From Microbacterium sp. PM5 (GTDB taxonomy: Bacteria > Actinomycetota > Actinomycetes > Actinomycetales > Microbacteriaceae), in the NCBI RefSeq assembly GCF_003293595.1, contig NZ_CP022162.1:3052993-3116992 (forward strand): DNA of 64,000 nucleotides, written 5' to 3'. The notes beneath the pieces were generated by a model. It searched no databases. It worked only from the letters and a program-made list of their open reading frames with translations, and had not been told where the DNA came from. The translations under genes and the position numbers were made by a program. Below are positions 7,535 to 17,399 of this stretch, in pieces. Every line of letters starts with the position of its first letter. Position 1 is the first letter of the stretch.

Positions 7535-10228
7535 ATGGCACGATCCACGAGCACGCCCACGAACGCCCGCGCGTCCGCGAAGGGCTCATCGACCCGTGCC
7601 CGCAAGCCCGCGCCGGCTCCCACGAAGTACGTCGACGACACCGACCGCCCGCCGCTCGCCGTCCGCGCCTGGCTCGGCGTCGCGCACGCCGTCGGCGGCA
7701 TGTTCCGCGCTTTCGGCCTCGAGACGCTCGAGAAGGACCAGCGCCGCGACGGCTTCCCGTTCCTGCTCGTCGTGCTGGCCGCGCTCGGCGCCGTCAACGA
7801 GTGGTTCTTCATCGGCAACGACGCCGCGACGCAGATCAGCGCCTACACCGTGGGGCTGTTCGTCGGCCGCGTCGCCTTCATCATGCCCGTGCTCCTGCTG
7901 GTGCTGGCGGGTTGGCTGTTCCGGCACCCGCCGTCCATCCACGACAACGGGCGCATCGGCATCGGCTTCGGACTGTTCGTGCTCTCGATCGCCGGCTTCT
8001 GCCATGTTGCGGGCGGTCGGCCGCAGCCGTCGCAGGGCATGCCGGCGCTCAGCGCCGCGGGCGGTCTGTTCGGGTGGACCATCGGCGAGCCGCTGTCGCT
8101 GCTCACGCCGATCGGCGCCTACATCCTCCTGGGTGCGCTGACACTGCTGAGCATTCTCATCCTCACCAAGACCCCGCCCAACCGCATCGGCCGCCGTCTC
8201 GGAGACCTGTACGCGTGGATGTTCGGCGCCGAGCGCCCCGACGCGCCCGCGGCCGACGCACCCACGGTCGCCTTCGGCGAGACGGACGATGCCGCGGAGA
8301 AGGACCTGCCGTGGTGGCGCCGCAACAAGTTCGGCCGGGAGGAGGACGTCGACGGCCACCTGGGCTCCGATGACCTGACGGCGCTCCTGGACACCAGCGG
8401 CGACGGCGGCTTCGAGCAGGCCGTCGCGATGCCGGCGGCCGTTCCTCCGGTGCCCCCGCTGCCGGAGGCGCCGACCGAGATCATCGATCCGGCGGTGATC
8501 GCCCACGCGAAGAAGGCCGCCCGTCGTGCCGACACCGGCATCCGCGAGGACAGCGGCGAGATCATCCTCGACGACGGGATCCTCCCGGGTATCTCCGCCC
8601 TGGGCGACGACCACGATGGACAGCCGCCGCAGGCGCCCTATCGGCTTCCCTCGGTCGCCGCACTGGCCCAAGGCGACCCGCCGAAGGCGAGATCGGAGGC
8701 GAACGACCGCGTGGTCGCGGCCATCAGAGGCGTCTTCGAGCAGTTCGGTGTCGATGCGCGCGTCACGGGCTTCTCGCGCGGGCCGACGGTGACCCAGTAC
8801 GAGATCTCGCTCGGCCCCGGCGTCAAGGTCGAGCGCATCACCGCGCTCACCAACAACATCGCGTACGCCGTCGCGTCGAACGAGGTGCGCATCCTCGCGC
8901 CCATCCCCGGCAAGAGCGCCATCGGTGTCGAGATCCCCAACACCGACCGTGAGATCGTCACCCTGGGCGACGTGCTCCGCTCACAGGCGGCGACCAGTCA
9001 GACGCATCCGATGACGATCGGCGTCGGCAAGGACGTCGGCGGCGGCTACGTCGTCGCGAACCTGGCCAAGATGCCCCACCTGCTTGTGGCCGGTTCCACC
9101 GGCTCGGGCAAGTCGAGTTTCGTGAACTCGATGATCACGAGCCTGCTGATGCGCGCCAAGCCCTCCGAGGTGCGCATGGTGCTCATCGACCCCAAGCGCG
9201 TCGAGCTCACGAGCTATGCCGGCGTCCCGCACCTGATCACGCCCATCATCACGAACCCGAAGAAGGCCGCGGAGGCGCTGCAGTGGGTCGTGAAGGAGAT
9301 GGACATGCGGTACGACGACCTCGCGTCGTTCGGCTTCCGCCACATCGACGACTTCAATCGCGCGGTGGTCGCGGGGGAGATCAACCTCCCCGTCGGCAGT
9401 GAGCGCGTGCTCAAGCCCTACCCCTATCTGCTCGTGGTCGTGGACGAGCTCGCCGACCTCATGATGGTCGCCCCGCGCGACGTCGAGGACTCGATCGTGC
9501 GGATCACCCAGCTCGCCCGCGCCAGCGGCATCCACCTCGTGCTCGCGACGCAGCGGCCCTCCGTCGACGTGGTCACGGGTCTGATCAAGGCGAACGTGCC
9601 CTCGCGCCTGGCGTTCGCCGTCACGAGCGTCACCGATTCGCGCGTCATCCTCGACCAGCCCGGTGCCGACCGACTCATCGGTCAGGGCGACGGTCTCTTC
9701 CTGCCGATGGGTGCGTCCAAAGCGCTGCGCGTTCAAGGCGCGTGGGTGGCGGAGAGCGAGATCGAGAAGGTCGTCACGCACGTCAAGAACCAGGCTCGGC
9801 CGGAGTACCGGGCCGATGTCGCCGCGGTCGCCGAGAAGAAGGAGATCGACGCCGACATCGGTGACGACCTCGAGTTGCTGCTGGCGGCGGCCGAGCAGAT
9901 CATCTCGACGCAGTTCGGCTCGACCTCGATGCTGCAGCGCAAGCTCCGCGTCGGCTTCGCGAAGGCCGGTCGTCTCATGGATCTGCTGGAGTCGCGAGAG
10001 ATCGTCGGTCCCTCGGAGGGGTCGAAGGCTCGCGACGTGCTCGTCACGCCGGATCAGCTTCCCGAGGTGCTCGCCCGCCTGCGCGGCGACGACCCCCCGG
10101 CTACCCACGCGGCGCCGGCGAACGACCCGTACGGGCCGGATGCGGTCGGTGCCCAGTTCGACGGGCTTCCGGTGGTCGATGGCGACGACGGGTCCGAGGA
10201 CGCGTGGAGCCTCACCGGCCGCGACTGA
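7535..10228 (+). CDS. ftsK: DNA translocase FtsK/SpoIIIE
   Basis: FtsK is a septum-anchored, hexameric ATP-driven motor that clears and resolves chromosome termini at division. From ATG 7535 it is 897 residues. There is a basic Ser/Thr-rich N-terminus, four membrane segments at about residues 70-220, an acidic/proline linker, and the alpha-beta motor. The Walker A GSTGSGKS is near residue 520 and the Walker B region is [15 protein letters not shown]-terminal gamma winged helix begins around [30 protein letters not shown]. The length is in the SpoIIIE/FtsK range. The frame continues upstream through the GNAT gene, but the promoter box fixes this start. Confidence 0.95.
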   Translation: MARSTSTPTNARASAKGSSTRARKPAPAPTKYVDDTDRPPLAVRAWLGVAHAVGGMFRAFGLETLEKDQRRDGFPFLLVVLAALGAVNEWFFIGNDAATQISAYTVGLFVGRVAFIMPVLLLVLAGWLFRHPPSIHDNGRIGIGFGLFVLSIAGFCHVAGGRPQPSQGMPALSAAGGLFGWTIGEPLSLLTPIGAYILLGALTLLSILILTKTPPNRIGRRLGDLYAWMFGAERPDAPAADAPTVAFGETDDAAEKDLPWWRRNKFGREEDVDGHLGSDDLTALLDTSGDGGFEQAVAMPAAVPPVPPLPEAPTEIIDPAVIAHAKKAARRADTGIREDSGEIILDDGILPGISALGDDHDGQPPQAPYRLPSVAALAQGDPPKARSEANDRVVAAIRGVFEQFGVDARVTGFSRGPTVTQYEISLGPGVKVERITALTNNIAYAVASNEVRILAPIPGKSAIGVEIPNTDREIVTLGDVLRSQAATSQTHPMTIGVGKDVGGGYVVANLAKMPHLLVAGSTGSGKSSFVNSMITSLLMRAKPSEVRMVLIDPKRVELTSYAGVPHLITPIITNPKKAAEALQWVVKEMDMRYDDLASFGFRHIDDFNRAVVAGEINLPVGSERVLKPYPYLLVVVDELADLMMVAPRDVEDSIVRITQLARASGIHLVLATQRPSVDVVTGLIKANVPSRLAFAVTSVTDSRVILDQPGADRLIGQGDGLFLPMGASKALRVQGAWVAESEIEKVVTHVKNQARPEYRADVAAVAEKKEIDADIGDDLELLLAAAEQIISTQFGSTSMLQRKLRVGFAKAGRLMDLLESREIVGPSEGSKARDVLVTPDQLPEVLARLRGDDPPATHAAPANDPYGPDAVGAQFDGLPVVDGDDGSEDAWSLTGRD

Positions 10229-10234
10229 GCTCGC

Positions 10235-10265
10235 CTCGGGGCCCGTGCGGACCACCGGCCCCGAG
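10235..10265 (+). terminator. hairpin between ftsK and pgsA
   Basis: CTCGGGGCC (10235-10243) pairs perfectly with GGCCCCGAG (10257-10265) across a 13-base loop, just after the ftsK stop. There is no U-run. It abuts the pgsA -10 box, so it would end or process the ftsK message without entering the pgsA transcript. Confidence 0.55.
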
Positions 10266-10271
10266 TAGGCT
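10266..10271 (+). promoter_or_regulatory. -10 box of pgsA
   Basis: TAGGCT begins directly after the ftsK hairpin and ends 6 bases before the pgsA GTG. Confidence 0.5.
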
Positions 10272-10277
10272 CGCCTC

Positions 10278-10868
10278 GTGGCGATTCCCCGGCAGCTCCC
10301 CAACGCGATCACGATCGTCCGCATCCTGTGCGCGCCGGTCTTCCTCTGGATGCTCCTGGCCGATCAGGGCGGCGACGGCCCGCTGCGGTGGTGGGCAGGT
10401 GTGCTGTTCATCGTCGCGATCGCGACGGACGGTATCGACGGCTACCTGGCGCGCAAGTACGAGATCGTCACCGACCTCGGCAAGCTCCTCGACCCGATCG
10501 CAGACAAGGCTCTGACCGGCTGTGCCTTCGTTGGGCTCTCCCTCCTGGGCGAGCTCCCCTGGGCCGTCACGATCGTTGTTCTCGTCCGCGAGGTCGGCAT
10601 CACCGTGCATCGCCTCATCGTCGCGAGCAGTCACGTGGTCGCCGCGGCGTGGATGGGCAAGCTGAAGACCGTCGCGCAGGCGGTCGCGCTCTCCCTCGCG
10701 CTGCTGCCGCTGTGGAACGTGGTCGGTGAGTGGGTCCACGTCGTGAACACCGCGACGATGTGGATCGCGGTGGTCCTCACGGTGGCGAGCGGCGTCGACT
10801 ACGTGGTCACCGAGATCCGTGGAGCCCGAGCCGCCCGCGGCGGCACCGTGACGGGCACGCGTCGATGA
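10278..10868 (+). CDS. pgsA: CDP-diacylglycerol--glycerol-3-phosphate 3-phosphatidyltransferase
   Basis: PgsA is an integral membrane CDP-alcohol phosphotransferase that makes phosphatidylglycerol phosphate. The 196-residue frame carries the complete family motif: D51, D54-G55, A58-R59, G68, D72 and D76 within DGIDGYLARKYEIVTDLGK. Several membrane helices surround it. It starts with GTG 6 bases after a TAGGCT box and overlaps the CinA-type gene by ATGA. The related phosphatidylinositol-type synthases share the motif, but the context before cinA-clgR-recA supports PgsA. Confidence 0.93.
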   Translation: MAIPRQLPNAITIVRILCAPVFLWMLLADQGGDGPLRWWAGVLFIVAIATDGIDGYLARKYEIVTDLGKLLDPIADKALTGCAFVGLSLLGELPWAVTIVVLVREVGITVHRLIVASSHVVAAAWMGKLKTVAQAVALSLALLPLWNVVGEWVHVVNTATMWIAVVLTVASGVDYVVTEIRGARAARGGTVTGTRR

Positions 10869-11437
10869 GCGCCTCGTCCCGGCGTGGGGGCGCGCACGAC
10901 GAACATCCGGATGCCGAGGGAGACGACCTCGAGAGCACCCTGGTCTCCGCGGGTCGTCGCAGTAGCGAGCCGGAGCGCCTCGTCGCCCGACTCGCCGACC
11001 TCGGCTGGAGCATTGCGGCGGCCGAATCGTTGACCGGGGGACTGCTCGCCGCATCCATCGTCTCGGTATCGGGAGCCTCGCGCGTCTTCCGCGGCGGGAT
11101 CGTCGCCTACGCGACCGACGTGAAGGCGAGCCTTCTGGGCGTCGAGCAGCATCTGCTCGACGCGCACGGGCCGGTGCATCCCCGGGTCGCCAGCCAGATG
11201 GCGGAGGGCGTGCGCCGCGCGCTCGGACGTGACGGCGTGCCCGCCGACGTGGGCGTGGCGACGACCGGCATCGCGGGCCCGCTGTCACCGGACGGCCAGC
11301 CCGTCGGCACGGTGCATATCGCCGTCGCCACTCCGCTGGGCTCACGGGTCGAGTCCGTGCTGATCGACGGCGACCGCGCCGCCATCCGCACCGAGACGGC
11401 GGCGCGCGCCGTCCGGCTGGTGCTGGACACGCTCTGA
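10865..11437 (+). CDS. CinA C-terminal-domain nicotinamide-nucleotide amidase
   Basis: This is a stand-alone CinA C-terminal (PncC-type) domain of 190 residues, which in characterised members deamidates nicotinamide mononucleotide for NAD recycling. The catalytic-site segments are visible: AAAESLTGGLLAASIVSVSGAS, RGGIVAYATDVKASLLGV and ATTGIAGPLSPDGQPVGTVHIA. A disordered polar stretch of about 40 residues precedes the domain. The ATG at 10865 overlaps the pgsA stop. The pgsA-cinA-clgR-recA order is typical of actinobacteria. Confidence 0.9.
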   Translation: MSASSRRGGAHDEHPDAEGDDLESTLVSAGRRSSEPERLVARLADLGWSIAAAESLTGGLLAASIVSVSGASRVFRGGIVAYATDVKASLLGVEQHLLDAHGPVHPRVASQMAEGVRRALGRDGVPADVGVATTGIAGPLSPDGQPVGTVHIAVATPLGSRVESVLIDGDRAAIRTETAARAVRLVLDTL

Positions 11438-11542
11438 GCCCTCAGATGACGCGGGGAATACCGCTCGTGTCGACGCCGTTACATGACAGCGATTCCCATT
11501 CATTACCCAGCACGAGAGGGCTATCGTGGCCAGCACGTGGGG

Positions 11543-11548
11543 TACTGT
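11543..11548 (+). promoter_or_regulatory. possible -10 box of clgR
   Basis: TACTGT lies 57 bases before the clgR ATG and would give a leader of about 50 bases with a strong GGAGGGGG ribosome site. Farther upstream, GCGG-6-CCGC (11451-11464) is a short inverted repeat of unknown use. No good -35 is visible. Confidence 0.3.
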
Positions 11549-11605
11549 TGTCCACCCGGGCACCGATACCCGGTGGGAATCTCGAGTAGAGGAGGGGGCC
11601 CGAAC

Positions 11606-11926
11606 ATGATCCTGGTTCGTCAGGAGATCGGCGAAGTGCTTCGCGACTTCCGCCTGCAGAAGGGTCGTACCCTCCGCCAGGTCGCCGGACGCGCGAGTGT
11701 CGCCCTCGGATATCTCAGCGAGGTCGAGCGCGGTCAGAAGGAGGCCTCGAGCGAGATCCTCGCGGCGGTCGCCGAGGCGCTGGACGTTCCGATCTCGACC
11801 ATCATGCGCGAGGTCGGTGACCGGCTGTCGGTGCTGGAGGGCCTGCAGGTCTTCCCCGACGTCGTTCCCGACGATCTCGCCGGGCTCGAGGACGGCCTCG
11901 TCCAGCCCGAGTTGTCGCTGCGCTGA
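11606..11926 (+). CDS. clgR: XRE-family transcriptional regulator ClgR
   Basis: This is a 106-residue single-domain Cro/C1 regulator. The N-terminus (MILVRQEIGEVLRDFRLQKG, then RTLRQVAGRASVALGYLSEVERGQKEASSEIL) is the ClgR/ClpR signature. The helix-turn-helix covers about residues 10-65. ClgR activates Clp protease and other proteostasis genes and is itself a Clp substrate in related species. The C-terminus here (VQPELSLR) is the likely degron region, by inference. The ATG follows a GGAGGGGG site. An open frame continues upstream, but its translation has no family similarity. Confidence 0.93.
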   Translation: MILVRQEIGEVLRDFRLQKGRTLRQVAGRASVALGYLSEVERGQKEASSEILAAVAEALDVPISTIMREVGDRLSVLEGLQVFPDVVPDDLAGLEDGLVQPELSLR

Positions 11927-11927
11927 C

Positions 11928-12152
11928 GTGCGGCGCAGCGAGTTCACGCGAGCCGTCGCGGACGAGTTCGGCGCGCGGGCATCGAGCTTGGTCGCCGACC
12001 TCGCTCTGCCCGGTGTGGGTCACCGGACCGCAGCCGAAGCCCTCGCTGACGGCGTCGAGCCGCGCGAGATCTGGCTTGCTCTGTGCGACGAGACGGACGT
12101 CCCCGCTTCGCGGCGCCACGGCGTCGGACTGATGGAGCCGCGCCGACGCTGA
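11928..12152 (+). CDS. DUF3046-family small protein
   Basis: This is a 74-residue protein of the DUF3046 family, found beside recA in many actinobacteria; its function is unknown. The family pattern RRSEFTRAVADEFG, GHRTAAEALADGVEPREIWLALCDETDVP is clear. It starts at GTG 11928, one base after the clgR stop, and is probably cotranscribed with clgR. Conservation next to recA hints at a link to DNA repair, but nothing in the sequence shows a role. Confidence 0.88.
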   Translation: MRRSEFTRAVADEFGARASSLVADLALPGVGHRTAAEALADGVEPREIWLALCDETDVPASRRHGVGLMEPRRR

Positions 12153-12182
12153 TCCGCGACGGACGCGCGGCGTGTCGCGTGA

Positions 12183-12198
12183 TCGAAACTCTGTTCGA
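12183..12198 (+). promoter_or_regulatory. SOS box (LexA operator) of recA
   Basis: TCGAAACTCTGTTCGA matches the Gram-positive LexA consensus TCGAAC-4-GTTCGA at 11 of 12 arm positions. It lies just upstream of a TAGGCT -10 box (12205-12210), where a bound repressor would block RNA polymerase. The lexA gene is in the same window. Confidence 0.85.
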
Positions 12199-12204
12199 TG
12201 GGCG

Positions 12205-12210
12205 TAGGCT
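12205..12210 (+). promoter_or_regulatory. -10 box of recA
   Basis: TAGGCT lies 7 bases downstream of the SOS box. The predicted leader to the recA ATG is about 200 bases. It begins near an ATG-AGG-TGA mini-frame (12218-12226) and contains a 7-bp hairpin, CCTTCCC-GCC-GGGAGGG, near 12330. No other gene is visible in the leader. Confidence 0.5.
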
Positions 12211-12418
12211 CCTGCACATGAGGTGACTCGGGACGTTTGTCCACATTCGAGGCCTGTCGCCGACCGATGTCGGAGACCGTCTCTAGCGTGGACACCGTCA
12301 TCACGACACCTCCGCCTTGTCGCAGCATCCTTCCCGCCGGGAGGGGGCGTGACAGCCTACAGGCGACGGAATCCCGAGGCCGGCAGCGCCGTCCACGGCA
12401 GAGCACAAGGAGCACGTC

Positions 12419-13474
12419 ATGCCCTCACCCGCTGACCGCGAGAAGGCCCTCGAGTCGGCCCTCGCCCAGATCGACCGGCAGTTCGGAAAGGGCTCGGTCA
12501 TGCGACTGGGCAGCGACGACCGTGCCCCTGTCGAAGTCATCCCCACCGGTTCGATCGCCCTCGATGTCGCTCTCGGCGTGGGAGGTCTTCCCCGCGGGCG
12601 CATCATCGAGATCTACGGTCCCGAATCCTCGGGTAAGACGACGCTCACGCTCCACGCGATCGCCAACGTGCAGCGAGCCGGCGGCATCGCCGCCTTCATC
12701 GACGCCGAACACGCGCTCGACCCCGACTACGCGCAGAAGCTCGGTGTCGACATCGATCAGCTGCTCGTGTCGCAGCCCGACACGGGGGAGCAGGCGCTGG
12801 AGATCGCCGACATGCTGGTTCGTTCGGGAGCGATCGATCTGGTCGTCATCGACTCCGTCGCTGCGCTCGTCCCCAAGGCCGAGATCGAAGGCGAGATGGG
12901 CGACTCCCACGTCGGCCTGCAGGCTCGCCTCATGTCTCAGGCGCTGCGCAAGCTGACCGGTGGTCTCAATCAGACCAACACGACCATGATCTTCATCAAC
13001 CAGCTGCGTGAGAAGATCGGCGTCTTCTTCGGCTCACCCGAGACCACCGCCGGCGGAAAGGCGTTGAAGTTCTACGCCTCGGTGCGTCTCGACATCCGTC
13101 GCATCGAGACGTTGAAGGACGGCACCGACGCGGTCGGCAACCGGACGCGCGTCAAGGTCGTCAAGAACAAGATGGCGCCGCCGTTCAAGCAGGCCGAGTT
13201 CGACATCCTCTACGGCACCGGCATCTCGCGCGAAGGCTCGCTCATCGACTTCGGCGTCGAGCACACCCTCGTGAAGAAGTCCGGCGCCTGGTACACCTAC
13301 GACGGTGAGCAGCTCGGTCAGGGCAAGGAGAACGCCCGCAACTTCCTGCTGAAGAACCCCGACATCGCGGCGGAGATCGAAACCAAGATCAAGCAGAAGC
13401 TGGGAATCGGTCAGCCGCGCGGCGGGGCAGAGGTCGCGCCTGCCGATGATCTGGCCGCGCGCCGACCGGCCTGA
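12419..13474 (+). CDS. recA: recombinase RecA
   Basis: RecA forms ATP-dependent filaments on single-stranded DNA, drives strand exchange and triggers LexA self-cleavage. The 351-residue protein shows Walker A G67-PESSGK-T74, Walker [13 protein letters not shown], loop L1/L2 regions ([44 protein letters not shown]) and a C-terminal domain. No intein interrupts it. An AAGGAG site precedes the ATG. The promoter carries an SOS box. recX begins on the last base of its stop codon. Confidence 0.99.
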   Translation: MPSPADREKALESALAQIDRQFGKGSVMRLGSDDRAPVEVIPTGSIALDVALGVGGLPRGRIIEIYGPESSGKTTLTLHAIANVQRAGGIAAFIDAEHALDPDYAQKLGVDIDQLLVSQPDTGEQALEIADMLVRSGAIDLVVIDSVAALVPKAEIEGEMGDSHVGLQARLMSQALRKLTGGLNQTNTTMIFINQLREKIGVFFGSPETTAGGKALKFYASVRLDIRRIETLKDGTDAVGNRTRVKVVKNKMAPPFKQAEFDILYGTGISREGSLIDFGVEHTLVKKSGAWYTYDGEQLGQGKENARNFLLKNPDIAAEIETKIKQKLGIGQPRGGAEVAPADDLAARRPA

Positions 13475-14235
13475 TGACGACGTCGCGACACGGGGGCGAG
13501 TCCGAGCGGCTCGCCCCCGTGATCCCGCTGTTCGGCGGGGATGCCGCCGACGCACGCGTCTCCTCCGCCTCTGCGAACCAGCCACCGGATGAGGCAGGTC
13601 CGCGCGACCCGCAACCCGGGTCACCCACCGTGTTCCCTGGTCCGTCCGGGCATGAAGGCGGTGTGGGTGATCTCAGCTGGCATCCGACCTGGACGGAGGA
13701 GCCCGTCGACGCGGTGTGGGAGGACGACATCGCGACCGTCGTCGACGATGCGGAGGCCGCGCTGATCAAGCGCTTGCGAACGCGCTCCCTGTCCGAACGG
13801 GAGGCATCGCGATTCTTGCGCGAACGCGAGCTCGGCGATGCGGCGATCGACCACGTCATCGACCGCATGAGGAGCCTCGGATATCTCGACGACTCGGCAC
13901 TGGCGGAGCAGCTCGTGCACAGTGGCGTGGAACGAAAGGGACAGGGGCGCGCGATGCTCGTGCAGACCTTGTCGGCCCGCGGCATCCCGCGCGAGGTCAT
14001 CGACGAGGCCCTCGATGCGCTGCCTGACGATGATGCGGACCGTGCTCTCGAGTTCGCGCGGCAGAAAGCCCGGACGATGCGCGACCTCGATCGCGATACG
14101 GCGTTGCGGCGGCTGTCGGGCCAACTCGCGCGGCGCGGGTACGGTGCGAGCGCGCTGACCGCAGCGCGGCAGGCCCTCGAAGAACTCGGGCGACCGGTTC
14201 GGCGTGCGCCGGCGGGAACCGTGCGCTTCGAGTGA
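13474..14235 (+). CDS. recX: regulatory protein RecX
   Basis: RecX caps and destabilises RecA filaments. The 253-residue protein has a long, poorly conserved, acidic N-terminus of about 85 residues, then three-helix RecX repeats: LIKRLRTRSLSEREASRFLRE, VIDRMRSLGYLDDSALAEQLV and LSARGIPREVIDEALDAL. The C-terminal LARRGYGASALTAAR segment is typical. The ATG shares its first base with the recA stop (TGATG), so it is induced together with recA and tightly coupled to it. Confidence 0.93.
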   Translation: MTTSRHGGESERLAPVIPLFGGDAADARVSSASANQPPDEAGPRDPQPGSPTVFPGPSGHEGGVGDLSWHPTWTEEPVDAVWEDDIATVVDDAEAALIKRLRTRSLSEREASRFLRERELGDAAIDHVIDRMRSLGYLDDSALAEQLVHSGVERKGQGRAMLVQTLSARGIPREVIDEALDALPDDDADRALEFARQKARTMRDLDRDTALRRLSGQLARRGYGASALTAARQALEELGRPVRRAPAGTVRFE

Positions 14236-14285
14236 GCCGTTTTCCCGGTGCGCGGGGCCTCGGGTTCGTGCATGGTGACGGATCG

Positions 14286-14291
14286 TAGAAT
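14286..14291 (+). promoter_or_regulatory. -10 box of miaB
   Basis: TAGAAT ends 9 bases before the miaB ATG. A very short leader is predicted. Confidence 0.45.
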
Positions 14292-14300
14292 GAACGCATC

Positions 14301-15857
14301 ATGACTTCTCCGTCCGCCGCCCCCACGCTGATCGCGCCCTCGGACGCCGCCGTCGCCGCCGACGGACGTGCCCGGACCTACGAGGTGCGCACCTTCGGCT
14401 GCCAGATGAACGTGCACGATTCCGAGCGACTTTCCGGCTCGTTGGAGAGCGCCGGATACGTGCGAGCGGAGGCGGGCTCCGAGGCCGATGTCGTCGTGAT
14501 CAACACGTGTGCGGTGCGCGACAACGCCGCCGGCAAGCTGTACGGCACCCTCGGGCATCTGAAGAGTCGCAAGGATCGTCACGAGGGCATGCAGATCGCC
14601 GTCGGCGGCTGTATGGCTCAGATGGACAAAGAGGCCGTGCTCGAGAAGGCGCCGTGGGTCGACGTCGTCTTCGGCACCCACAACATGGGCTCGCTGCCCA
14701 GCCTCCTCGAGCGGGCGCGCCACAACGGCGATGCAGAACTGGAGATCCTCGAGGCGCTCGAGGTCTTCCCCTCGACCCTGCCGACCAAGCGCGACGCCGT
14801 GCACAGCGGCTGGGTCTCGATCTCCGTCGGATGCAACAACACCTGCACCTTCTGCATCGTGCCGAGCCTGCGCGGCAAGGAGAAGGATCGCCGCCCCGGC
14901 GACATCCTCAACGAGATCCGGCTCCTCGTCGAGGACGGCGCCGTCGAGGTCACCCTCCTGGGTCAGAACGTCAACAGCTACGGGGTCGAGTTCGGTGACC
15001 GTCAGGCGTTCGGCAAGCTGCTGCGTGCCGCCGGGCAGATCCCGGGGCTCGAGCGCATCCGCTTCACCAGTCCGCACCCGGCCGCCTTCACCGATGACGT
15101 CATCGATGCCATGGCCGAGACTCCTCAGGTCATGCCGCAGCTGCACATGCCGCTGCAGTCCGGATCCGATCGCGTCCTACGGGCGATGCGGCGTTCCTAC
15201 CGCAGTGACCGCTTCCTCGGCATCCTCGAGCGGGTCCGCGACCGCATCCCGCACGCGGCGATCTCCACCGACATCATCGTCGGCTTCCCCGGTGAGACGG
15301 ATGAGGATTTCGAGGACACGATGCGCGTCGTCGCGCAGGCACGGTTCGCCAGCGCCTTCACCTTCCAGTACTCGATCCGTGAGGGCACCCCCGCCGCGAC
15401 GATGCCCGACCAGGTGCCGAAGGTCATGGTGCAAGAGCGGTACGAGCGGCTCATCGCCCTGCAGGAGCGCATCAGCCTCGAAGAGAACCAGGCCCAGATC
15501 GGCCGCGAGCTGCAGGTGCTGGTCTCGACCGGCGAGGGAAAGAAGGATGCCGAGACCCACCGCCTGACCGGCCGCGCCGAAGACAATCGGCTCGTCCACT
15601 TCGAGCTGCCTCGGGGTTCGGCCGTTCCGCGCCCCGGAGACGTCGTGACAGTGACCGTGACTCACGCCGCTCCGTTCCACCTGCTCGCCGATAGCCCCGA
15701 CGGAGCGCCGCTGCGCATTCGGCGCACGCGCGCGGGCGATGCCTGGGATCGCACCCAGGCGGAGTCATGCGGCGTGCCGACATCCTCGGGCGTCGCGGGC
15801 GAGACGGGCGCACCCCGCGCGGTGTCGCTCGGGTTGCCGACGCTCCGCCTCGGGTGA
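14301..15857 (+). CDS. miaB: tRNA (N6-isopentenyl adenosine(37)-C2)-methylthiotransferase
   Basis: MiaB is a radical-SAM enzyme that methylthiolates i6A37 of tRNAs after MiaA. The 518-residue protein has an N-terminal UPF0004 domain with cluster cysteines in [19 protein letters not shown] and GGCMAQ. Next is the radical-SAM CxxxCxxC at C178, C182 and C185 ([20 protein letters not shown]). A TRAM domain lies at about residues 380-460. The C-terminal extension of about 50 residues is not conserved. It overlaps miaA by GTGA. Putting miaB immediately before miaA places two consecutive modification steps in one message. Confidence 0.96.
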   Translation: MTSPSAAPTLIAPSDAAVAADGRARTYEVRTFGCQMNVHDSERLSGSLESAGYVRAEAGSEADVVVINTCAVRDNAAGKLYGTLGHLKSRKDRHEGMQIAVGGCMAQMDKEAVLEKAPWVDVVFGTHNMGSLPSLLERARHNGDAELEILEALEVFPSTLPTKRDAVHSGWVSISVGCNNTCTFCIVPSLRGKEKDRRPGDILNEIRLLVEDGAVEVTLLGQNVNSYGVEFGDRQAFGKLLRAAGQIPGLERIRFTSPHPAAFTDDVIDAMAETPQVMPQLHMPLQSGSDRVLRAMRRSYRSDRFLGILERVRDRIPHAAISTDIIVGFPGETDEDFEDTMRVVAQARFASAFTFQYSIREGTPAATMPDQVPKVMVQERYERLIALQERISLEENQAQIGRELQVLVSTGEGKKDAETHRLTGRAEDNRLVHFELPRGSAVPRPGDVVTVTVTHAAPFHLLADSPDGAPLRIRRTRAGDAWDRTQAESCGVPTSSGVAGETGAPRAVSLGLPTLRLG

Positions 15858-16768
15858 CCGGGCGTCTGTGGGGCGTCGTGGGCGCCACGGGCACGGGCAA
15901 GTCCGATCTGTCCCTGCGGCTCGCGGAAGCGCTCACCGCCCGCGGTCGCCCGGCGGAGATCGTCAACGCCGACGCCATGCAGCTGTATCGCGGGATGGAC
16001 ATCGGCACCGCCAAGCTGTCGGTCGCCGAGCGCCGCGGCATCCCGCACCATCTCTTCGATGTGCTCGAGGTCACGGATGAGGCCGCGGTCGCCGCGTACC
16101 AGGAAGCGGCCCGTACCGTCATCTCAGAGATCTTCCACCGCGGAGCGGACGCCATCCTCGTCGGCGGCTCGGGCCTCTACGTCTCCAGCGTCGTCTACGA
16201 CTTCCGTTTCCCGCCGCACGACGACATCCTGCGCGCACAGCTGGAAGCGGATCTCGAAGAGGGCGGCCCCGGGCCGCTCCTGGAGCGTCTGCGCGCACTG
16301 GACCCGGCGACCGCCGACCGTATCGATGCGCGCAACGCTCGGCGGATCGTGCGCGCCCTCGAGGTCGCCGTGCAGGGCGACCGCGGTCACGGCGCCGTCC
16401 TGCCCGCAGATCCCGTGCTCTGGCACGTGCCGACGACCCTCATCGGTGTGGAGGTCGAGCGTGCAACCCTCGTCGCGCGCCTCGACGAGCGGGTGACCCG
16501 CATGTGGCGCGAGGGCCTTCTCACCGAAGTCGCAGCCCTCCGCGACCGCGGTCTCGAGCAGGGCGTGACGGCCAGCCGGGCCATCGGCTACGCGCAGGCG
16601 TTGGCGCACGTGGCGGGTGAGCTCGATGCGTCCGAGGCCATCGCCCAGACGCAGGCGCTCACCCGACGCTACGCGCGGCGCCAGGTGTCGTGGTTTCGCC
16701 GGTATGCCGACGTGCGCTGGGTCGCGCCCGACGTCGACGCGGTCGTCCTGGCAGCATCGGTGGCGTGA
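15854..16768 (+). CDS. miaA: tRNA dimethylallyltransferase
   Basis: MiaA transfers dimethylallyl to A37 of tRNAs reading UNN codons, the substrate step for MiaB. From GTG 15854 it is 304 residues, the family norm. It has the P-loop G10-ATGTGK-S17, [29 protein letters not shown] and the late RQVSWFR motif. The frame extends upstream inside miaB, but this start gives the family N-terminus and a 4-base overlap with the miaB stop. Confidence 0.96.
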   Translation: MTGRLWGVVGATGTGKSDLSLRLAEALTARGRPAEIVNADAMQLYRGMDIGTAKLSVAERRGIPHHLFDVLEVTDEAAVAAYQEAARTVISEIFHRGADAILVGGSGLYVSSVVYDFRFPPHDDILRAQLEADLEEGGPGPLLERLRALDPATADRIDARNARRIVRALEVAVQGDRGHGAVLPADPVLWHVPTTLIGVEVERATLVARLDERVTRMWREGLLTEVAALRDRGLEQGVTASRAIGYAQALAHVAGELDASEAIAQTQALTRRYARRQVSWFRRYADVRWVAPDVDAVVLAASVA

Positions 16769-16814
16769 GCGAAGTCCGCACACTCACCGTGCAGCCCGAG
16801 CCGCTCCTCGTCGT

Positions 16815-17330
16815 TCAGTCGGCGTGCTCGGGGGGCCAGACGACGCGGAAGCGTTCGAAGACGATCTCGTCCTCCTCCGACCATTCGGCTCCGCGGGCTG
16901 CGGCGACGCGCGTCCAGTAGCGGCGGTGCTCGCGCTGCCAGCTCTCCAGCGATCCGTCGTCCTCGCCCTCGTCGGCGGCGAATGCCGCGTCGCCGCTGGT
17001 GAAAGGACCCAACCTCAGTTCGGTCGTGCGCATGATGATGCGCGGTGCGCCGGAGCTGTCGCACGCGATCCAGTGCGATCCGATGCGCGGCACGAGATCG
17101 CCCCGAGCGACGAAGTCGGCCACGAGCTCTGCCGTCGCCCGTTTCCGCCCCGACAGCACGATGTCGAGGAGTTCGTCGGCGAGCCGGGCGTTGTCACCGA
17201 AGTGCTCGACGGTGTACTCGCCCCCGGCGAGCACCGCTTCGGGCCGCGCGGCGCGGTAGGCGTCCCACATCGCGGCGGCAGCATCGCTGTCGAGGGGGAG
17301 CGCGTGAGAGGAGAGAGCGGGTTCTGTCAC
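16815..17330 (-). CDS. ASCH domain-containing protein
   Basis: This is a 171-residue protein of the ASCH superfamily, a PUA-like RNA-binding fold proposed to act in translation or as coactivators. The family pattern is visible in GEYTVEHFGDNARLADELLDIVLSGRKRATAEL and RIGSHWIACDSSGAPRIIMRTTELRLGPF, with a final EIVFERFRVVWP. The GTG start at 17330 is inferred from the family length; an upstream open frame has no similarity. It converges on miaA (46-base gap) and diverges from dapF. Confidence 0.85.
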   Translation of the reverse strand: MTEPALSSHALPLDSDAAAAMWDAYRAARPEAVLAGGEYTVEHFGDNARLADELLDIVLSGRKRATAELVADFVARGDLVPRIGSHWIACDSSGAPRIIMRTTELRLGPFTSGDAAFAADEGEDDGSLESWQREHRRYWTRVAAARGAEWSEEDEIVFERFRVVWPPEHAD

Positions 17331-17387
17331 CCTCAGATCCTGCCACGTCGCTCGCGCGCGGCCGGCCGAGGCGCGGCCTGCAAACCG

Positions 17388-17393
17388 TAGACT
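17388..17393 (+). promoter_or_regulatory. -10 box of dapF
   Basis: TAGACT ends 6 bases before the dapF GTG, predicting a leaderless message. Confidence 0.5.
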
Positions 17394-17399
17394 GACCGG

